64,000 nt of DNA from Laguncularia racemosa (GCA_037954665.1 JBBMOL010000046.1:2030501-2094500), one strand, 5' to 3'. Shown: positions 21,218 to 34,973, counted from the stretch's first letter. Numbers and translations are program-made. Notes: generated from the letters alone by a model not told the origin.

Positions 21218-22811
21218 ATGGCAAGCAGTTCTAATCACTGTGAGCAATTTGCAGGAATTTAACACCTATTAGGAGATAATACACCACAAGGTTTATCCCA
21301 AAGCTTTAATCCCGGAGTCCAAGGTATATCACCCAAGATAGTTGAACCGGCATCCCCCGCTAAAGAAGAGACATTCCCTTCTGTGGAAAATGGAACTCAT
21401 GTTAATAGGAACAAGAACACTATTTCATTGGAAGAGGAGAAGATCTCGAGCAAAGGCAGTAATTCCTATGTGGACAAAGGAAAAGCACCATGCATTGAGA
21501 GGGGTGATCATGAGAGAGCATCCAATAGGGGAGACAACCCTTCAATGGAACGAATGAAGGAAAAAATAGAGGACAATGAGAAATGTAATACAAATTCACA
21601 GCATCCATTTCATCAAGCAAGAAGCTTTACTAAGGTTGTTGGAGGCACAACCCATTGTCCCCAAAGACTGAAGTTTAAATTGGAGAATTATCCTCTTATT
21701 TCATGTGGTGTGTTGCCAAAGATCAAACCCCCTCCTTTGGTTGCTATCGAAGGAGCAAAACACTAGGAACACACACTTGTAGGCTTCTTTTTGGGGAAAA
21801 AAAAATTACCATTCTCTCTTGTGCAAGCCACGACACTAAGGATATGGAAGGATTATAAGATAACAAATGTCCTTTGCAACAAGGAAGGATTCTTCTACTT
21901 TCGATTTACAAACGACATGTTCTTGAATAATATCGCTAAAAGATTGTTAGTACTTCAAAAATGGCAAACCGGGATGCTGTTAAATAAAGCACAACCGTCA
22001 AAATTCCAGCATGGGTGATATTTTCAAAAATTCCTTATGAATACCTTCACTCATTGGGGGTGAGTTACATAGCTAGTGCTGTTGGAAAATCCATCCAAGT
22101 TGATATGCTCATGGCATGCCAAGCGAGAGCTAATCAAGCTAGGGTAATGGTGGAAGTGGATGCTAATGAGGAAGTAGTACATCGGGTAGAGCTGGAAAGA
22201 GAAGATGGGAAGTCCATGGAGATTGTGGTGGAATACCAATGGCTACCACCACATTGTTCAAAATGTAAGGTCTTTGGACATACATGTAACACAGTGAAAC
22301 CGGTGAGTAGTCAAGTGCCAAAGGAAAACCTCATGAAGGAAATAAGATGTGAGTAAAGGTATAACATAAGGGATAAAAAAACAAGGGTAATGGAAATGCT
22401 GGTGGAAAGCATGTTGAAGGGGAGAAGAAATTTGAAGAGGGAAAGAAGGAAGTACCGAAGGTAAACATAGAGCCTAAAAACTCTAAGCCTGATGAACCAA
22501 TTGAGCTGGAACCAGAGATTACACCTTCACAAGTTCTTGAAACTCCTATAAGTAGAGGGAAAGTGGAGGAATATGAAAACAAGGTAGAGGAGAAGGAGGA
22601 AGAGGACAAAGAAAGAACAAAAAATTGTGAGGAACTGGGAAGCACTTGCAAAGTACAAATTACTACACTAAGTTTTCAAAAGTTATCTGGTACACTTAGA
22701 AACCATGAGATGATTAACTCAGCTTCATCTAATGAAGGGAGATCATTTGGTTTGAGTGTAAAGAGGAAGAGGAAGAAGGAGGTTTACAAACGCCGGAGGC
22801 GTTATACTTGA
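21218..22811 (+). pseudogene. LINE-B ORF1 (DUF4283 / zinc-knuckle protein)
   Basis: The ATG at 21218 (MASSSNHC) matches the LINE-D start at 44160. A TAA follows after 14 codons. Then come an acidic linker, a SFTKVVGGTTHCPQ segment, a DUF4283-like RNA-binding part in a shifted frame (21770-22014, 'FFLGKK'), IPYEYLHSLGVSYIASAVGK, VELEREDGKSM, and a zinc-knuckle-like CSKCKVFGHTC at about 22258-22290. A lysine/arginine-rich tail ends at 22811. ORF1 proteins of plant L1 elements coat the element RNA. Stops and shifts make it dead. Confidence 0.85.
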
Positions 22812-22830
22812 AAAAGTTTTTTTCATTATA

Positions 22831-25800
22831 ATGAATCTAGCTTCATAGAACATAAGAGGTCTTAATGACCTATTGAAGCGTGTAGAAATAAAGAAGTTTT
22901 GTAGGGAGAATGGAATATCAATAATGGGGTTGTTGGAAACCAGAGTAAACTAGAATAATCAAGAGAGGGTTAAGTCATTTTTAATGGCAAATTGGGAGCT
23001 TAGAATTAACTCAATGGCTAGAAAGAGGATATGACTGATGTGGGACCCAAGAAGCTGGAATATTAAAATGGATAAAGAGTGCAAGCAATTTTCCCACTTT
23101 TTTTGCACTTATCTTGGATCAAACGTTTCCTTTTATGCTACGTTTGTCTATGCATCCAATTTTGAAAATGAGAGGAAACTACTATGGAAGGACTTGGTCG
23201 AGTTAGCTCCATCCATGTCTAATCATCCATGGGTGGTTCTAGGGGATTTCAATGTGATCAGATCGATTAATGAGAGGAAAGGAGGTAATAAAAGGAAAAC
23301 ATCGGCAATGATGGATTTTGTAAATTTCCTTGATGAAGCAGAGTTAGATGACCTTCGATTTGGGGGGGACTTCTACTCTTGGTCGAACAAAAAATTGGAT
23401 AATCCAATTCTAAAAAAATTAGATAGGATATTGGTTAACCAGAGATGGCTAAATAATTTACGCAATTGTGATGCCACTTTTATAGCCCCTATCCTTTCTG
23501 ATTATTTGATAGGATTTTTACATATGGAGAAGAATTTAGGAAAAGGAAAATTCCATTCAAATTCTTTGAATTTTGGATGGAATCATAGGAGTTCTTCCCT
23601 AAGATTGAAGCAATTTGGTCACATGAAATCAAAGGATCCAAAATTTTCCAAATGGTAAATAAAATGAAATTACTGAAGAAGGAACTAAAAAATTAGAACA
23701 ATGCCAAATTCTCACACCTTACAGAAAGAGTCAAATTAGCAAAGGAACATCTAATGGAGATCTAAAGCTCAATTGCAAGAGGAGATAAAACACTAATTGA
23801 CCAAGTAAAAAGAAGCTTTTAAGGAGTATTATATGCTAAGGGGAGCAGAAGAAAGTCTATGTAGACAAAAGTCAAGGGGTGAAATGACTGAAATTGGGAG
23901 ATAAGAACACTTCTTACTTCCATAAAATGATCAATAATAGACAGAATAGGGATGCTATACATAGGCTGAAAAAGGAGGATGGAACAGAGATTAGGGGGGA
24001 TGAGGAGGTGAAGAGGGAAATAGTAGCATACTTCTCTAGATTGATGGGAGGACAGTAAATGGTCATCACAAACATAGAAGTGCAAGACTATACTTATAAG
24101 AGATTGTCGGAGCAATAGGTCTTGTAAATTGGTAATCCATTCTTGGATGAGGAGATTAAAAAGGCTTTCTTTGAACAAGCTGACAAAAAAGCTCTTGGTC
24201 CAAATGGGTTTTTTTGCCAAGTTTTTCAAAACAACATGGCATATTATTAGGGAAGATATGATTAAAGGGATGAAAGAGTATATGGGATCAGGAAATATGC
24301 TAAAGGAACTGAATTGCACAGTAGTCTCCCTTATTCCTAAGATTGCTAATCCTACAAATCTTGTTAATTTTAGACCAATCTCCTGCTGCAACACAATTTA
24401 ACCAAGCTATTGGCATCTAGAATGAAAATGTTTTTACTAGTGTTAGTGTGGAAAGAACAATCTGCTTTCATTAGAGGGCATCGTATCTCGGCTAACATAT
24501 TTGTAACACAAGAATTGGAAAATGGATACCAAAATAATCAAGGGGCTCTAAGGTGTATGCTAAAAATAGACATCCATAAAGCATATGATACAATAAATTG
24601 GAGCTTTATAGAAGCAATGCTCATAAGCATGAACTTTCCTACACATTTTACCAAGCTAGTCATGTAATGTATTTTAACCCCAAAATTTTCTTTCAATATC
24701 AATGGAGAATTGGTTGGTTTCACCCTTAGCTCAAGAGGTCTCAGACAAGGTGATCTAATATCCCCGTACTTGTTTGTTCTTAGCATGGAAGTTTACTTAG
24801 GGATTTTAAGGCAACTCATTGATAATTCCATATTTTCATATCACTGGAGATGTAAAAAAGATCGATTCACACACTTGTGTTTTGTAGATGACCTGTTAAT
24901 CTTTTGTAAGGGAAATCTTGAGTCGATTAGAGTGATTAAGGAATCTCTGGAAATATTTGATTTTGTCTTAGGTCTCAAAGTAAATAGCAACAAAAGCCTT
25001 GTGTTCTTATCTAATATACCTCCTCCAGTAAAGGCTCATATACTATAGATGATAGAGTTTAAAGATGGGAAACTCTCCATTTGCTACCTTAGGGTAACAC
25101 TTCTAGCTTCCAAACTCTATAAACAGATTGCGAAGTCTTAATTGATAGAATTTTGGCCAAAATCAATTTATGGACCTCAAAATTCTTATCCTATGCTGGA
25201 CGACTTCAATTTATAAAGTTAGTCCTATTCTCAATGCAGATATATTAGGCTTCAATGTTTATTTTTCCAAAAAAGGTAGTGGAATCCATTGAAAGACTTA
25301 TGCATAACTTTTTATGGAGTGGGAGGCCTAATATTTCAACGAAAGCTAAGGTAAGATGGCAAGAAGTATGCATACCGATCGATCAAGGGGGTTTGGGCAT
25401 TCCTAAACATGAAATATGAAACAAAGTAGCCTAATTCAAACATATTTGGCACTTATGTGGAGACCTAGTAAGAGGTGTTTGGGGTGAATGGGTTTATTCC
25501 AATTTCCTCAAAGGAACTTGATTTTAGGAAATGAAAAGACTTGCTAAGTGTTCATGGAGCTAGTACAAACTGCTGAAACTTCGCCAGTTAGTAAGAAGCA
25601 TGTTTAAATGGGAAGTGGCTAATGGTTTTTCTATATCTCTATGGTTAGACTTTTAGCTACCAACTGGACCTTTAAACATGTTACACAGCACTAGAACAAT
25701 CTCTACTTCAGGGCTCCCTTTGAATGCTAGATTGTGCTCAATTATACAGGGCAATGGTTGGAAATTTTCATAGAACAATTTTTGGAATGGTTTCACAATA

Positions 25801-25980
25801 TCATCAAATATAATACCTAACCTATACAAAGTTGATAGGTTTATATGGGATAAGGAGGTATCTGGAATATTCTCTATTAAAAGAGCTTATAAGGCTTTAT
25901 CTAATCAAAATGTTAAGGTTTCTTGGGCCAAGATGATCTGGAATAAGTATTCCATGCCACGACACTCATTACTGCTTTTA
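22831..25980 (+). pseudogene. LINE-B ORF2: endonuclease and reverse transcriptase
   Basis: The start is MNLAS followed by a stop in place of the Trp of the WNIRGLND endonuclease motif. The endonuclease continues through LLETRVN, LMWDPRSWNI, HPWVVLGDFNVIRS and LKKLDRILVNQRWL. The RT shows VSLIPKIANPTNLVNFRPISCC, EQSAFIRGHRI, IDIHKAYDTINW, SSRGLRQGDLISPYLF and the catalytic FVDD at 24881-24892. A CYL-V-L segment and SGRPNI follow. Many stops and shifts are present, and the last 0.5 kb with most of the zf-RVT finger is deleted. Confidence 0.88.
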
Positions 25981-26031
25981 GCGGCTGTACATTCTTTCTC
26001 ATTAATACAATTAATTACTTACCAAAAAAAA

Positions 26032-26414
26032 TTTCGTGGTTAAATCATAAGGAATGTCAAAACATTTGTTTAACGTTTTCTTTGGAACAAACATACCCTT
26101 CATGGATATTGTTTTAGTGACCAATATACATGCTTTTACCAATTATAAAAATACCATCAATGTCTTTTAAGTGGTTCTTTCCCTTAAATTGATGTTTGAT
26201 ATTCTTTGAAGCTATTTTATGTAATCGAGAAATGATTTAAACTGCCAAAATGCAAAATAGTGAGGGTGAATGAGCATTTGAAGTTGTCCAATGCTTAATT
26301 ATATGATTTTTTTCTAGATTGAATTTATATGCTTGTGTTTAAATTACCAAAAAGAAAAGGAAATTGCATGTGTGTGACATCTTAGAGTTAGTTGCTAGCG
26401 CCATAGGTTGGTGC
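26032..26414. other. Intron sequence between LINE-B and the hAT element
   Basis: AT-rich, non-coding in all frames, no element ends other than those of its neighbours. Confidence 0.6.
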
Positions 26415-26422
26415 CTTAGTGC
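26415..26422 (+). repeat. 8-bp target duplication of the hAT element (left, cttagtgc)
   Basis: Matches 36341-36348 (cttactgt) at 6 of 8 positions. hAT elements make 8-bp duplications, so this supports the boundary; the mismatches fit an old insertion. Confidence 0.65.
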
Positions 26423-26440
26423 TAGAGTTGGGAATGCGGG
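26423..26440 (+). repeat. hAT terminal inverted repeat, left
   Basis: 'tagagttgggaatgcggg', partner of 36321-36340; one substitution and a short indel separate the two. Confidence 0.75.
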
Positions 26441-27469
26441 TCAAACGGGCTGGCCCACGGGTTGAAGTTGGCTGACCTGTAGTGGCTTGCAAGGGTTGTG
26501 GGTAGAAAAGTTCAATCCGTCCTGGCCCGTAGGCCAATGTGGGCTAGCCTGCTTCGCCGATTATTATTATTTTTTTTTTACAAATTTAGAGTGACATTTT
26601 TATGATCGCCTCCTTTATTTGTTGTCTCTCATTTTATCTCCGCAACCATTTAATTTGTTCAACTTTACGAGATTGCGACAATGTTAAACTCTTAAATTTT
26701 CTTCCAAATTCCTCCTCCTCAATTCTCCAATAGCATTGGCAATGTATTTCATTTCACATTGAGCTCCCCAACATTGAGTTAAATTTTGATTTTTGGTACT
26801 TAAATTATCTTTATGTCTTTTGACCAATGACCAATGTATTAAGTGAAGGTGTGGATGATGGCAAAGATGTCGGTTTCAAGCTGTGGTGTTGGTGTTAATG
26901 GGTAATAAGTAATAAGTAATAACTAATAAGGTTTAATACTTACATTTGATCTATTAGCTTACTGGGTTTTGTGGTATCATGTAACTTATGCTGATTATTG
27001 ACTTGACTCATTTACAAATCGATCATGTTTCGATCGATTGCTAAACCTTAGTCACTGGTCAACTAAGCCTAAGTTGTTTGTAAATTGTAATCGATTTGAT
27101 CCGGTTCAGTTCGAACAATGGATTTTGAATGCTCTTCATTTTAGTATTTTAAATTCTTTAAGTTAAACTTATGAAAGCTAGTAATTTATTATTGATCTAG
27201 TCTAATGGAAATGTAATATATTACAAAATTCTTATTGAATAGAAATAGGAAATGTATATGCAATGCAGGCTTAAACCTATAATAGTTAAATATACTATTT
27301 CAATTTATACGTACTTACTCTTAGATCTCATTCTCATACGATAGAAAAGAAAACAACCTAAAACGATAATTAAGCAAATGTAGCAATTATTATAAAGTAC
27401 TTTTTACTAATTATATAAGAAAATAAAGTCAATAATAAAGGAGATAAAATCACATATACAAATCAATCA
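26441..27469. other. hAT 3' non-coding region
   Basis: A GC-rich subterminal stretch to about 26560, with repeated 'gggctgg'/'gcccgtagg' words that transposase would bind, then AT-rich DNA up to the transposase stop. No gene seen. Confidence 0.6.
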
Positions 27470-29447
27470 TCAGTCATCACTATAATCATCATCAACAACC
27501 AAATTGGAGTCTCCCTTTGATGAAGTAGTCCCACTCCCACCCCCACTCCTATTGTCTTCTTCTTAATCTACAATTTACGACATTACACATATAATTAAAT
27601 TAGATAATAAATTTTTGAAACAATATGTTAAAAGAAAATACTACCAACAGAACAAAAATAAACTACCTTCACATGAAAATCCTTGTCACCAATTATGTGT
27701 ACAAATTAGAGCTTCTACATTGGCTAGGAGCATAGAACTACAATACTTATTAAGTACACGGGCGCCGATACTGAAAGCTAACTCTGATGCTACAGTAGTA
27801 ATTAGAATGCTAAGCACATCAGAAGTCACGATAGATAAATCAGTAGTAATTGGCTTTGACTCTTCCAATGTTGTAACACATCCAATTTTGAGTAGAAGTT
27901 CATATCAATTACTGGTTCATCTAAATAAATATCTAAAGAAGATTTACCACAATTTTATACTTCTACTTGACGGTATTGTAATTCCTACATTATTAAGGAA
28001 AAATTAATTAAATATTGATATATAATATGGCAAAAAAAATCATTAAAAAAATAAACAAAGTTATTAAACTTACCACAAAAGTAGTAAAATCAATCTCCAA
28101 GCCCTTCCCAACTCTATGTGTTGTTGCTCCTTTACTGCCGCTACCTCTAGATGTGTCTTGTCCTTGAGAAGATGATCTAACCTGATGGTTTCTAATTCTA
28201 GATATGTGATCTGTTTTGCTCTTCTCATATTCTCCATAGAGTTTATATAACTTGTTCTTTATATGAGCCAACTTCTTTTCACAAGTGAGGGGATCAAGTT
28301 TATTAAAACAGAAGTTCAAAAAATCAAACTTCATTCAAGGATCAAAGATTGCTCCAAGTTCAAGGATAACACTATAATAACTCAAATACTTATCGAACTT
28401 TTGTTTCATTCTAATAGACATCTCTCTTATGACATGATCTTCACTACTTAAATTTTTATTCGGTAAACATTCAATCCTCCATACTTGCAAAAAATAGTAT
28501 GAAGTTGGATATGATGATCTCGACATCAAATTGGTGATACTATGAAAAGGGCTAAAAAACTTTCATATCTTTTCTGCTCTTTCCCACTCATTAATGGTTG
28601 AACAATATTTATAATGACGATAATTCAATTGAAAGCAAGAAAAAGCACGTCGATACTTGAGTGCGCTATCAAGCATAAGATAAGTAGAATTCCATCTAGT
28701 TGTTACATCCAAGTGTAAACCAAGATTGGTATCAATGTTGCCAACTTGTTCAACACACTCCAAAAGTGTTTCATTCTACTCTCGGAGCCCTTCACATACT
28801 TGACACTCTCCCTTACTTTATGCAACGCTTCACTATTTATAATCAATCCTTCTTTAACAATCAAATGAAGAATATGAGCACAACATCTAATATGAAAAAA
28901 ATTCACCACCACATAGCAAACTATGCTATAAGTTCAATTGCTCTTTAAGAAAATCTTATATACAATCATTTGCAGATGCATTATCCAATTTAAGGGAGAA
29001 TATCTTCCTATCTATGCCCCAATCTTTCAAAAATTCAAATACTTTTTTCAACAACTCAAACTCTAAGTGAGGAGGGGGCATTTCACAAAAATAAAAAATT
29101 TTATTATTCAGTTTCCAATTGTCATCCACATAATGTCCAGTTAAACAAATATATCTCTCACTGGTGGAAGCAGTCCATACATTAGAAGTCAAACATACTT
29201 TCCCTGGAATTTTTTTGCAATATTTGTTTCAAATTCTTCTTTTGAGTCAAATATAAATTCCAAATATCTGATGTAGCAGTTTTTCTACTAATTGGCTTAT
29301 AATCAGGATTATATAGCCTTATGAACTGTATGATCCTCCTATACTCAACAAATAAAAATGGCAGATCATGTTCAATAATAGCTATAACCATTACCTCACG
29401 AGCAAATTTGGGATCTGGTTTTCTTAATCTTAACTTGCCAACATGAT
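27470..29447 (-). pseudogene. hAT transposase, catalytic and dimerisation part
   Basis: Reading leftwards from 29447: LRLRKPDPKFAREVMV, DLPFLFVEY, then TSNVWTASTSERYICLTGHY, SLKLDNASAND (catalytic Asp region), HIRCCAHILHLIVKEGL, LDVTTRWNSTYLML, MKQKFDKYLSYYSV (DUF4413-like), KLDPLTCEKK, and the C-terminal dimerisation domain with VLSILITTVASELAFS and VEALICTHNW (about 27686-27790). An acidic tail ends in a stop at 27470-27472. The frame changes at least six times, so no product is possible. It joins to the BED part at 34989 once LINE-C is removed. Confidence 0.88.
29433..29447 (+). repeat. Candidate target-site duplication of LINE-C (left)
   Basis: 'acttgccaacatgat' matches 'acttaccagcatgat' after the poly(A) tail (34989-35003) at 13 of 15 positions. 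In the hAT protein the duplicated bases encode HVGK and HAGK, and one of the two is superfluous, as a duplication predicts. Confidence 0.65.
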
Positions 29448-29624
29448 ACAAATATCTTTCATCAAATATAGGAATTTATGAGCAAGGGAGATGAGTGAGA
29501 AAATGCTCTCCTCTCTCTACCCTCTGCCCCAGCCTATACCCTTAGAGGACCACTTCCTTTAGGTGACCCCAAATACTTTCCCAAAAACCACTACACCTGC
29601 TTAACCCATTCGTAACCCACAACA

Positions 29625-31304
29625 ATGCCACTACCCGAAATGGATCCCTTTGGAAATTTGGAAGCCACCCCCCTTAGCACGTCCCCAGAGGTAGAATGCA
29701 ATGGTTGTCTTAAAAAGGAAAAAGCAAAAGTCACTTTTGCTCCCCCAAAAAGCAACCAGATAGGCAAAGCCAAAAGTGGAAATATGGAGCCTTGTGCCAA
29801 GTCAACTCAGGACACCTTGCAGTAGGGCTGTCCCCCCTCGTCAGCACATCCCACCAATGTCAACCCGCAGCAGCCTTTTGCCATGTCTGCCCCCCAAACT
29901 ACCTTGGGAGATGCCATAGGTTCCCACGTAAACGAAGTGAACTGGAACCACCACTCACCACTCGCTGACTACACCAACACTAAGTCATATGCAGCTGCTT
30001 GTGTGTCTGAGCTCCCCACGTCAACTGCACCTGGGTACATTATGGGCACCATTGCCTTCTAGCTCTAGTTCATCCCTCCGGCGAGCAGGGGCCCTATTCT
30101 CAGGTGACCATTCCGCTTGCAGTAGAGGACCATGGAGCAAACTATTGGGAATCCAGCTTTGTTGGATATTTTCTAGGCCGAAAAATACCATACCATCTTG
30201 TTAAAGCCACAAATTTTCGACTATGGAAGGAATATGGACTTTTGAAGGTCCTAAGCAGCAAGGAGGGCATGTTCTATTTTAGGTTGGGCCATGGGGTAGA
30301 CCTCATGCCCATTTTGGAGAAGCATTGGCATTTTGCTTAGAGGTTCCTTATGTTGCATAAATGGTGAAGGGGATTACTGCTTGACAAACCTTAGCCCACC
30401 AAAGTGTCGGTTTGGGCACAACTAAATGCTATCCCTTGTGAATTCCTAACTGTAGATGGGATTAATTATATTGCAAGCAGTGTAGGAATTCCCCTCAAAG
30501 CTGATACCTTCACCATGTTACGGCAAAGGGTTAACCATGCTAGAATACTGGTGGAGATTGATGCGCGGGATGAACTTATAACCCATGTGGAGTTGGAAAG
30601 GGCTGATGGTAGGATTGCTTTGATAAATGTTGAATATCAATGGTTGCCCCTTAGGTGTGGCGAGTGCAAGGTATTTGGCTACAAGTGTGGTGGCCAATCC
30701 CCAAGAATGCAACCACAAGTGGCATCTGACAAGCACACAACCAATAGGGAGCGATGGCAATAGATCCGAAAGCCTGGAAAAGGGAAACGAATGGCAGGCG
30801 TTGAGGGGATAAGAGCGGGTCGTCAATCGAAGACCCCAAGTAGTCGTGGGAGAGGGGAAAATAAGAAGGAAGAAAAGGAGGAAGGTACCTTCAATGAGGA
30901 TAGATGCACAAAACTGGAGGGGGCGGGGAAATCTAAAAAGGATCCCTTATTTGAGTTGCATAAGGAGGATGCAATGGAGCCAAATGTAGCCATGCAAATA
31001 GTGGAGGAAGGTGTGGCAGTAGCGAATAACCCTTCCAATGGCAGGGATGTTGAAAGCATAACCCCTTCCATAACTATGGTTGCAAGAGAGTACAAAGGTG
31101 CTAACCAAAGGGGATTCGAGGAATGCGGTGGAGGGGAGAAGGAGAAGGAGATGGACTTGGATGATTTTGAGAACGCCCCCCCTCACCAAAATGATCTCCC
31201 AATTACACCATGCACCTAATAGTTCCTCCAAGAACAACAAAGGGTCTACATCCTCTAGCCGGTGGAAAAAGAAGCCGTGCAAGAGGAGAAGAACTTTTAC
31301 CTAG
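29625..31304 (+). pseudogene. LINE-C ORF1 (DUF4283 / zinc-knuckle protein)
   Basis: The ATG at 29625 (MPLPEMDPFGNLEA) opens a low-complexity N-terminus. After stops and a shift come the DUF4283-like part (FVGYFLGRKIPYHLV, LWKEYGLLKVLSSKEGMFYF), the LNAIPCEFLTVDGINYIAS segment, VELERADGRI and a knuckle-like CGECKVFGYKC, in which the usual His is Tyr. A charged tail ends KKKPCKRRRTFT at 31304, only 21 bases before ORF2. Confidence 0.85.
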
Positions 31305-31325
31305 CACTTATGGACCTCCAACCCC

Positions 31326-34300
31326 ATGTATATAGCAGCTTGGAATACACGGGGATTAAATGATCCCATAAAGGTTGCTGAAGTTCGGAAAACTTGTGAA
31401 GCCCAAGGAATAAGTCTTATTGGTCTCCTTGAAACGAAGGTCAACCCTTCTAACAAGAACACCATTAAGAATGTGATAGGGCATCGATGGTAGGTGTGGA
31501 TTAATATAGCTGCAAGAAAACGTATTTGGATAGCATGGAAGCCAAGGGATTGGAATGTTAGGATAGAGCGTGAACATACACAATATGTGCATTGTACAAC
31601 AACCAACCTACGTCACAATATAAATCTAGCTACAACATTCATTTATGGATCTAATTGCGACTGGGAAAGACAATCATTATGGCTAAACCTTGGGGATTTA
31701 GCACATTCAATGCGCTCTTGCCCTTAGGCGGTACTGGGCAATTTCAACACCACGAGATACATCTTCGAAAAGCAGGGGGGAAACATGAGGTTCATCGAAG
31801 CTATAGCTGACTTCCAAAATTGCATTGCACATGTGGAATTAGAAGATCTGAGGCAATCAGGAGATCTCTTCACTTGGTCCAATAAACAAGCGATAAACCC
31901 TATACTAAGGAAACTTGTTAGGATTATGGTTAACCATTGCTGGCTTAGTTCCGTTTAGCGAACACAAGCCAAATTTCTACCACCTATGCTATCGGACCAT
32001 TCACTGGCAGTCATACACTTTGATTATGGGCGTGGTGATAGAAAGACCCCTTTTAAGTTTTTCAAGTTTTGAGTAGATCATAGGGATTTCAAGGAGATAG
32101 TGAGCAATGGCTGGAAGGAAGAAGTGGAAGGTTCCAAGATGTTTCAGGTGGTGAAGAAGCTAAAACAACTCAAGCTGGCATTTAAAGCCTTGAATAGATC
32201 AAAATACTCGGATCTATCTAGCCGGGTCAAGACTGCAAAGGATCACTTAGCCCAAGTCCAAGAGAGGATGCTTACTACGGGCACCTTAACCAGTATAGAG
32301 GAAGAAAGGGCTGCTTTTAGAGCATACTATCTCCTATGAGGGGCTGAGGAGAGCTTTTATAAGCAAAAGTCAAGAGCCCAGTGGTTAAAGCTGGGGGATA
32401 AAAACACCTCATACTTCCACAAAGCAATGAAAAGTCTACATAATAGGAATGCCATATATCAACTGACAAGGGATGATGGTAGTGAGGTAGTTAGAGAGGA
32501 TGAAGTGTGGGATCTAATAGTTAGCCATTTCCAGTAGTTATATGGCACGCCTCCCACACCTGGCTGCTTAGAGGACATTGGAGATAGGGTGATGCGAACT
32601 CTAAGTGAACAGTAAAGCAATGAGCTTGAGGCCCTATACATAGATGAGGAGATAAAATGGGGTTTTACATCTCAAGCTAATGAGAAAGCACCAAGACTAG
32701 ATGGGTACACAGCTAGATTCTTTAAAGAGGTTTGGGGAATCATTGGTGATGACTTGATAGCTGCAACAAGAGAATTCCTTGTGTCAGGCCACCTCCTCAA
32801 GCAAATCAATGCCACAATCATATCCCTAGTGCCAAAGGTGGCTAACCCTACTAAGATGGGGGATTTTCGGCCCATTGCCTACTGCAATGTACTCTACAAG
32901 GTCCTCGTTGCACGCATCAAGAAGGTCTTGCCAGCATTAGTTGGAAGGGAACAGTCAGCCTTCATCCCGGGAAGAAGGATAACAGATAATATTTTCATTG
33001 TGTAAGAGTTGATGGTAGGATACCATTTGCAATCGGGATCCCTACGATGCACATTAAAGGTGGACCTACAAAGAGCCTATGATACTTTACATTGGGATTT
33101 CCTACTAGCAATCCTAAAAGTGATGAAGTTCCCTCACCACATATGTGCCTTCATTGAGTAGTGTATCACCACCCCTATGTTTTCTGTTAACATAAATGGT
33201 GAATTGATTGGTTTTTTCGCGAGCAGGAGAGGTTTGATACAAGGGGACCCTATTTCCCCCTATCTATTTGTATTGGGTATGGAAGTGCTCTCCACTTCAT
33301 TGAGGAGGCTAGCCTTTAACCCCTAATTATCCCTTCACTGGTGTTGCAAAGCTGAGAAAATAACCCATCTTTGCTTTGCCGATGACTTGCTTATATTCAC
33401 ATATGGGAATGTGGAGTCCACACGACTGGTTATGAAAACCTTACAACATTTTCACACCATCTTGGGTCTAGAGGCTAATAATGCCAAAAGCAGTATATTC
33501 TTCTCAAATGTCACATCGAGTACTAGAGAGGACATCCTCTCTGCCACCTATTTTCGTGAAAAGGAGCTACCAATATGCTACTTAGGGGTCCCACTCATAT
33601 CTTAGAAGCTTAAGAAAGTGGATTGTGAGGCACTCTTGGAAAGGATCTTAGCATGCATCACTTCCTGGACATCTAAGTACTTGTCCTATGCGGGTCGGCT
33701 TCAATTGGTAAAGTCGGTCTTATTCTCCATGCAGGTATACTAGTCCTTAGTGTTCATCATCCTAAAGTTTGTAATATCAAAGATCGACCAATTAATTCGA
33801 AACTTCTTATCGAGTGGACAACCTAACACATATACCAAGGCCAAAGTGCAATGGGAGAGGGTGTGCAAACCAATGTGGTGTGGCAGGTTGGGAATCCCAA
33901 ACCTAATTTAGTGGAACAAAGCTATCTAGCTCAAGCACATTTAGCACCTATGCAAGGAGGGACCGAAGAGCATATGGCCAAAATGGGTACACTCCACCCT
34001 ACTAAAAGGGAGAAGTTTTTGGTTTGTTAAGGCACCTACCCGATGCTCATGGTCCTAGAGGAAGCTGCTGAAATTGAGGACTAAGGTTCGAAGTTGTTTT
34101 CAATGGGAACCTAACAATGGATTAGAGATCTCACTTTGGGCAGACTACTGGCTCCCGATAGGGCCTTTGGACACAATATTCAATGCTAGAGAGAGGGGCA
34201 ACATGGGATATCCACCAACAACGAGACTATGTTTCTTAATGAACGATAATGAATGGAGTACACCAGCAACTCCATTTTGGAGTAATATCTATATACCAGC

Positions 34301-34811
34301 TTTCCTACGTTCGAATGCCTCCCGCTCAGATCGCCTCAGTTGGAAGCATTCAAGTTCAAGAGAGTATACCATCAGAAGTGGCTATGAATTTCTCTGCCCT
34401 CTAGACACTGCAATGCCATGGTGTAAAGTAGTGCGGAACAAAAAATCCCTACCAAGGCACTCCTTTATACTTTGGTTAGCTTAGCAAGGAAAACTAGTGA
34501 CCCTGGATAGAATGATCTCATGGGGGATCTCAATGCTTGCTACATGCTTTCTTTGTAACTAAGGTAAAGAAAGCCATGATCATCTTTTCTTTACCTATAG
34601 CTACACATCGACCTTATGGGGTTTGGTTTGTGATTGTCTCCAATGCCCTTCCTCATTTCGTACATGGCAAGGAGCCATAAGTGCTTTGGTGGCGATAGTT
34701 GATTCTTTGGCCCCAACAGTTAAAACATGGAGTGCAACTCTTGCAGCGTCAGTATGCTGTATATGGCGTATACGTCACAGCGTACGCTTTAGGGAAACCT
34801 ATCCGCTATAG
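31326..34811 (+). pseudogene. LINE-C ORF2: endonuclease, RT and zinc-binding end
   Basis: The ATG at 31326 starts MYIAAWNTRGLND, the N-terminal endonuclease motif, then LLETKVN, IWIAWKPRDWNVRI and a broken VLGNFN block. The RT has ISLVPKVANPTKMGDFRPIAYC, EQSAFIPGRRITDNIF, a DLQRAYDTLHWDF block and FADD at 33375-33386 (plant LINEs have F[AV]DD). The zf-RVT end includes LWADYWLPIGPLDT, EYTIRSGYEF and SLPRHSFILWLA. More than ten stops or shifts interrupt it. The intact protein would nick DNA and reverse transcribe the LINE RNA at the nick. Confidence 0.87.
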
Positions 34812-34973
34812 GCTCTATTGTAAACTAAATTAGAACATATGCTACACTAATATAGGATAAAGTCTGTACTACCTAGAAGCACTATGTTGCTCTATTTGTA
34901 CCCTTGTTGTATTGTATTTTGCCGTTTGGCAATGTAAACTATTTCCTTTGGATTAATAAAATTTACTTTATCC

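Larger units (their letters stand above)
20930..26031 (+). mobile_element. LINE-B (L1 clade), inside ACY1 copy 2 intron
   Basis: The order is a 5' UTR with the 'aaaagaccacttcttttaa' phrase shared with LINE-D, then ORF1, ORF2 and a short A run at 26023-26031. Nucleotide text is very close to LINE-D (44005-49116), so both belong to one family, distinct from LINE-A/C. Near 25980 it jumps from the zf-RVT region ('ctgctttta') directly to the 3' UTR ('gtacattctttctc'), skipping about 0.5 kb present in LINE-D. The 5' edge is approximate; no convincing target duplication was found. All frames are broken. Confidence 0.88.
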
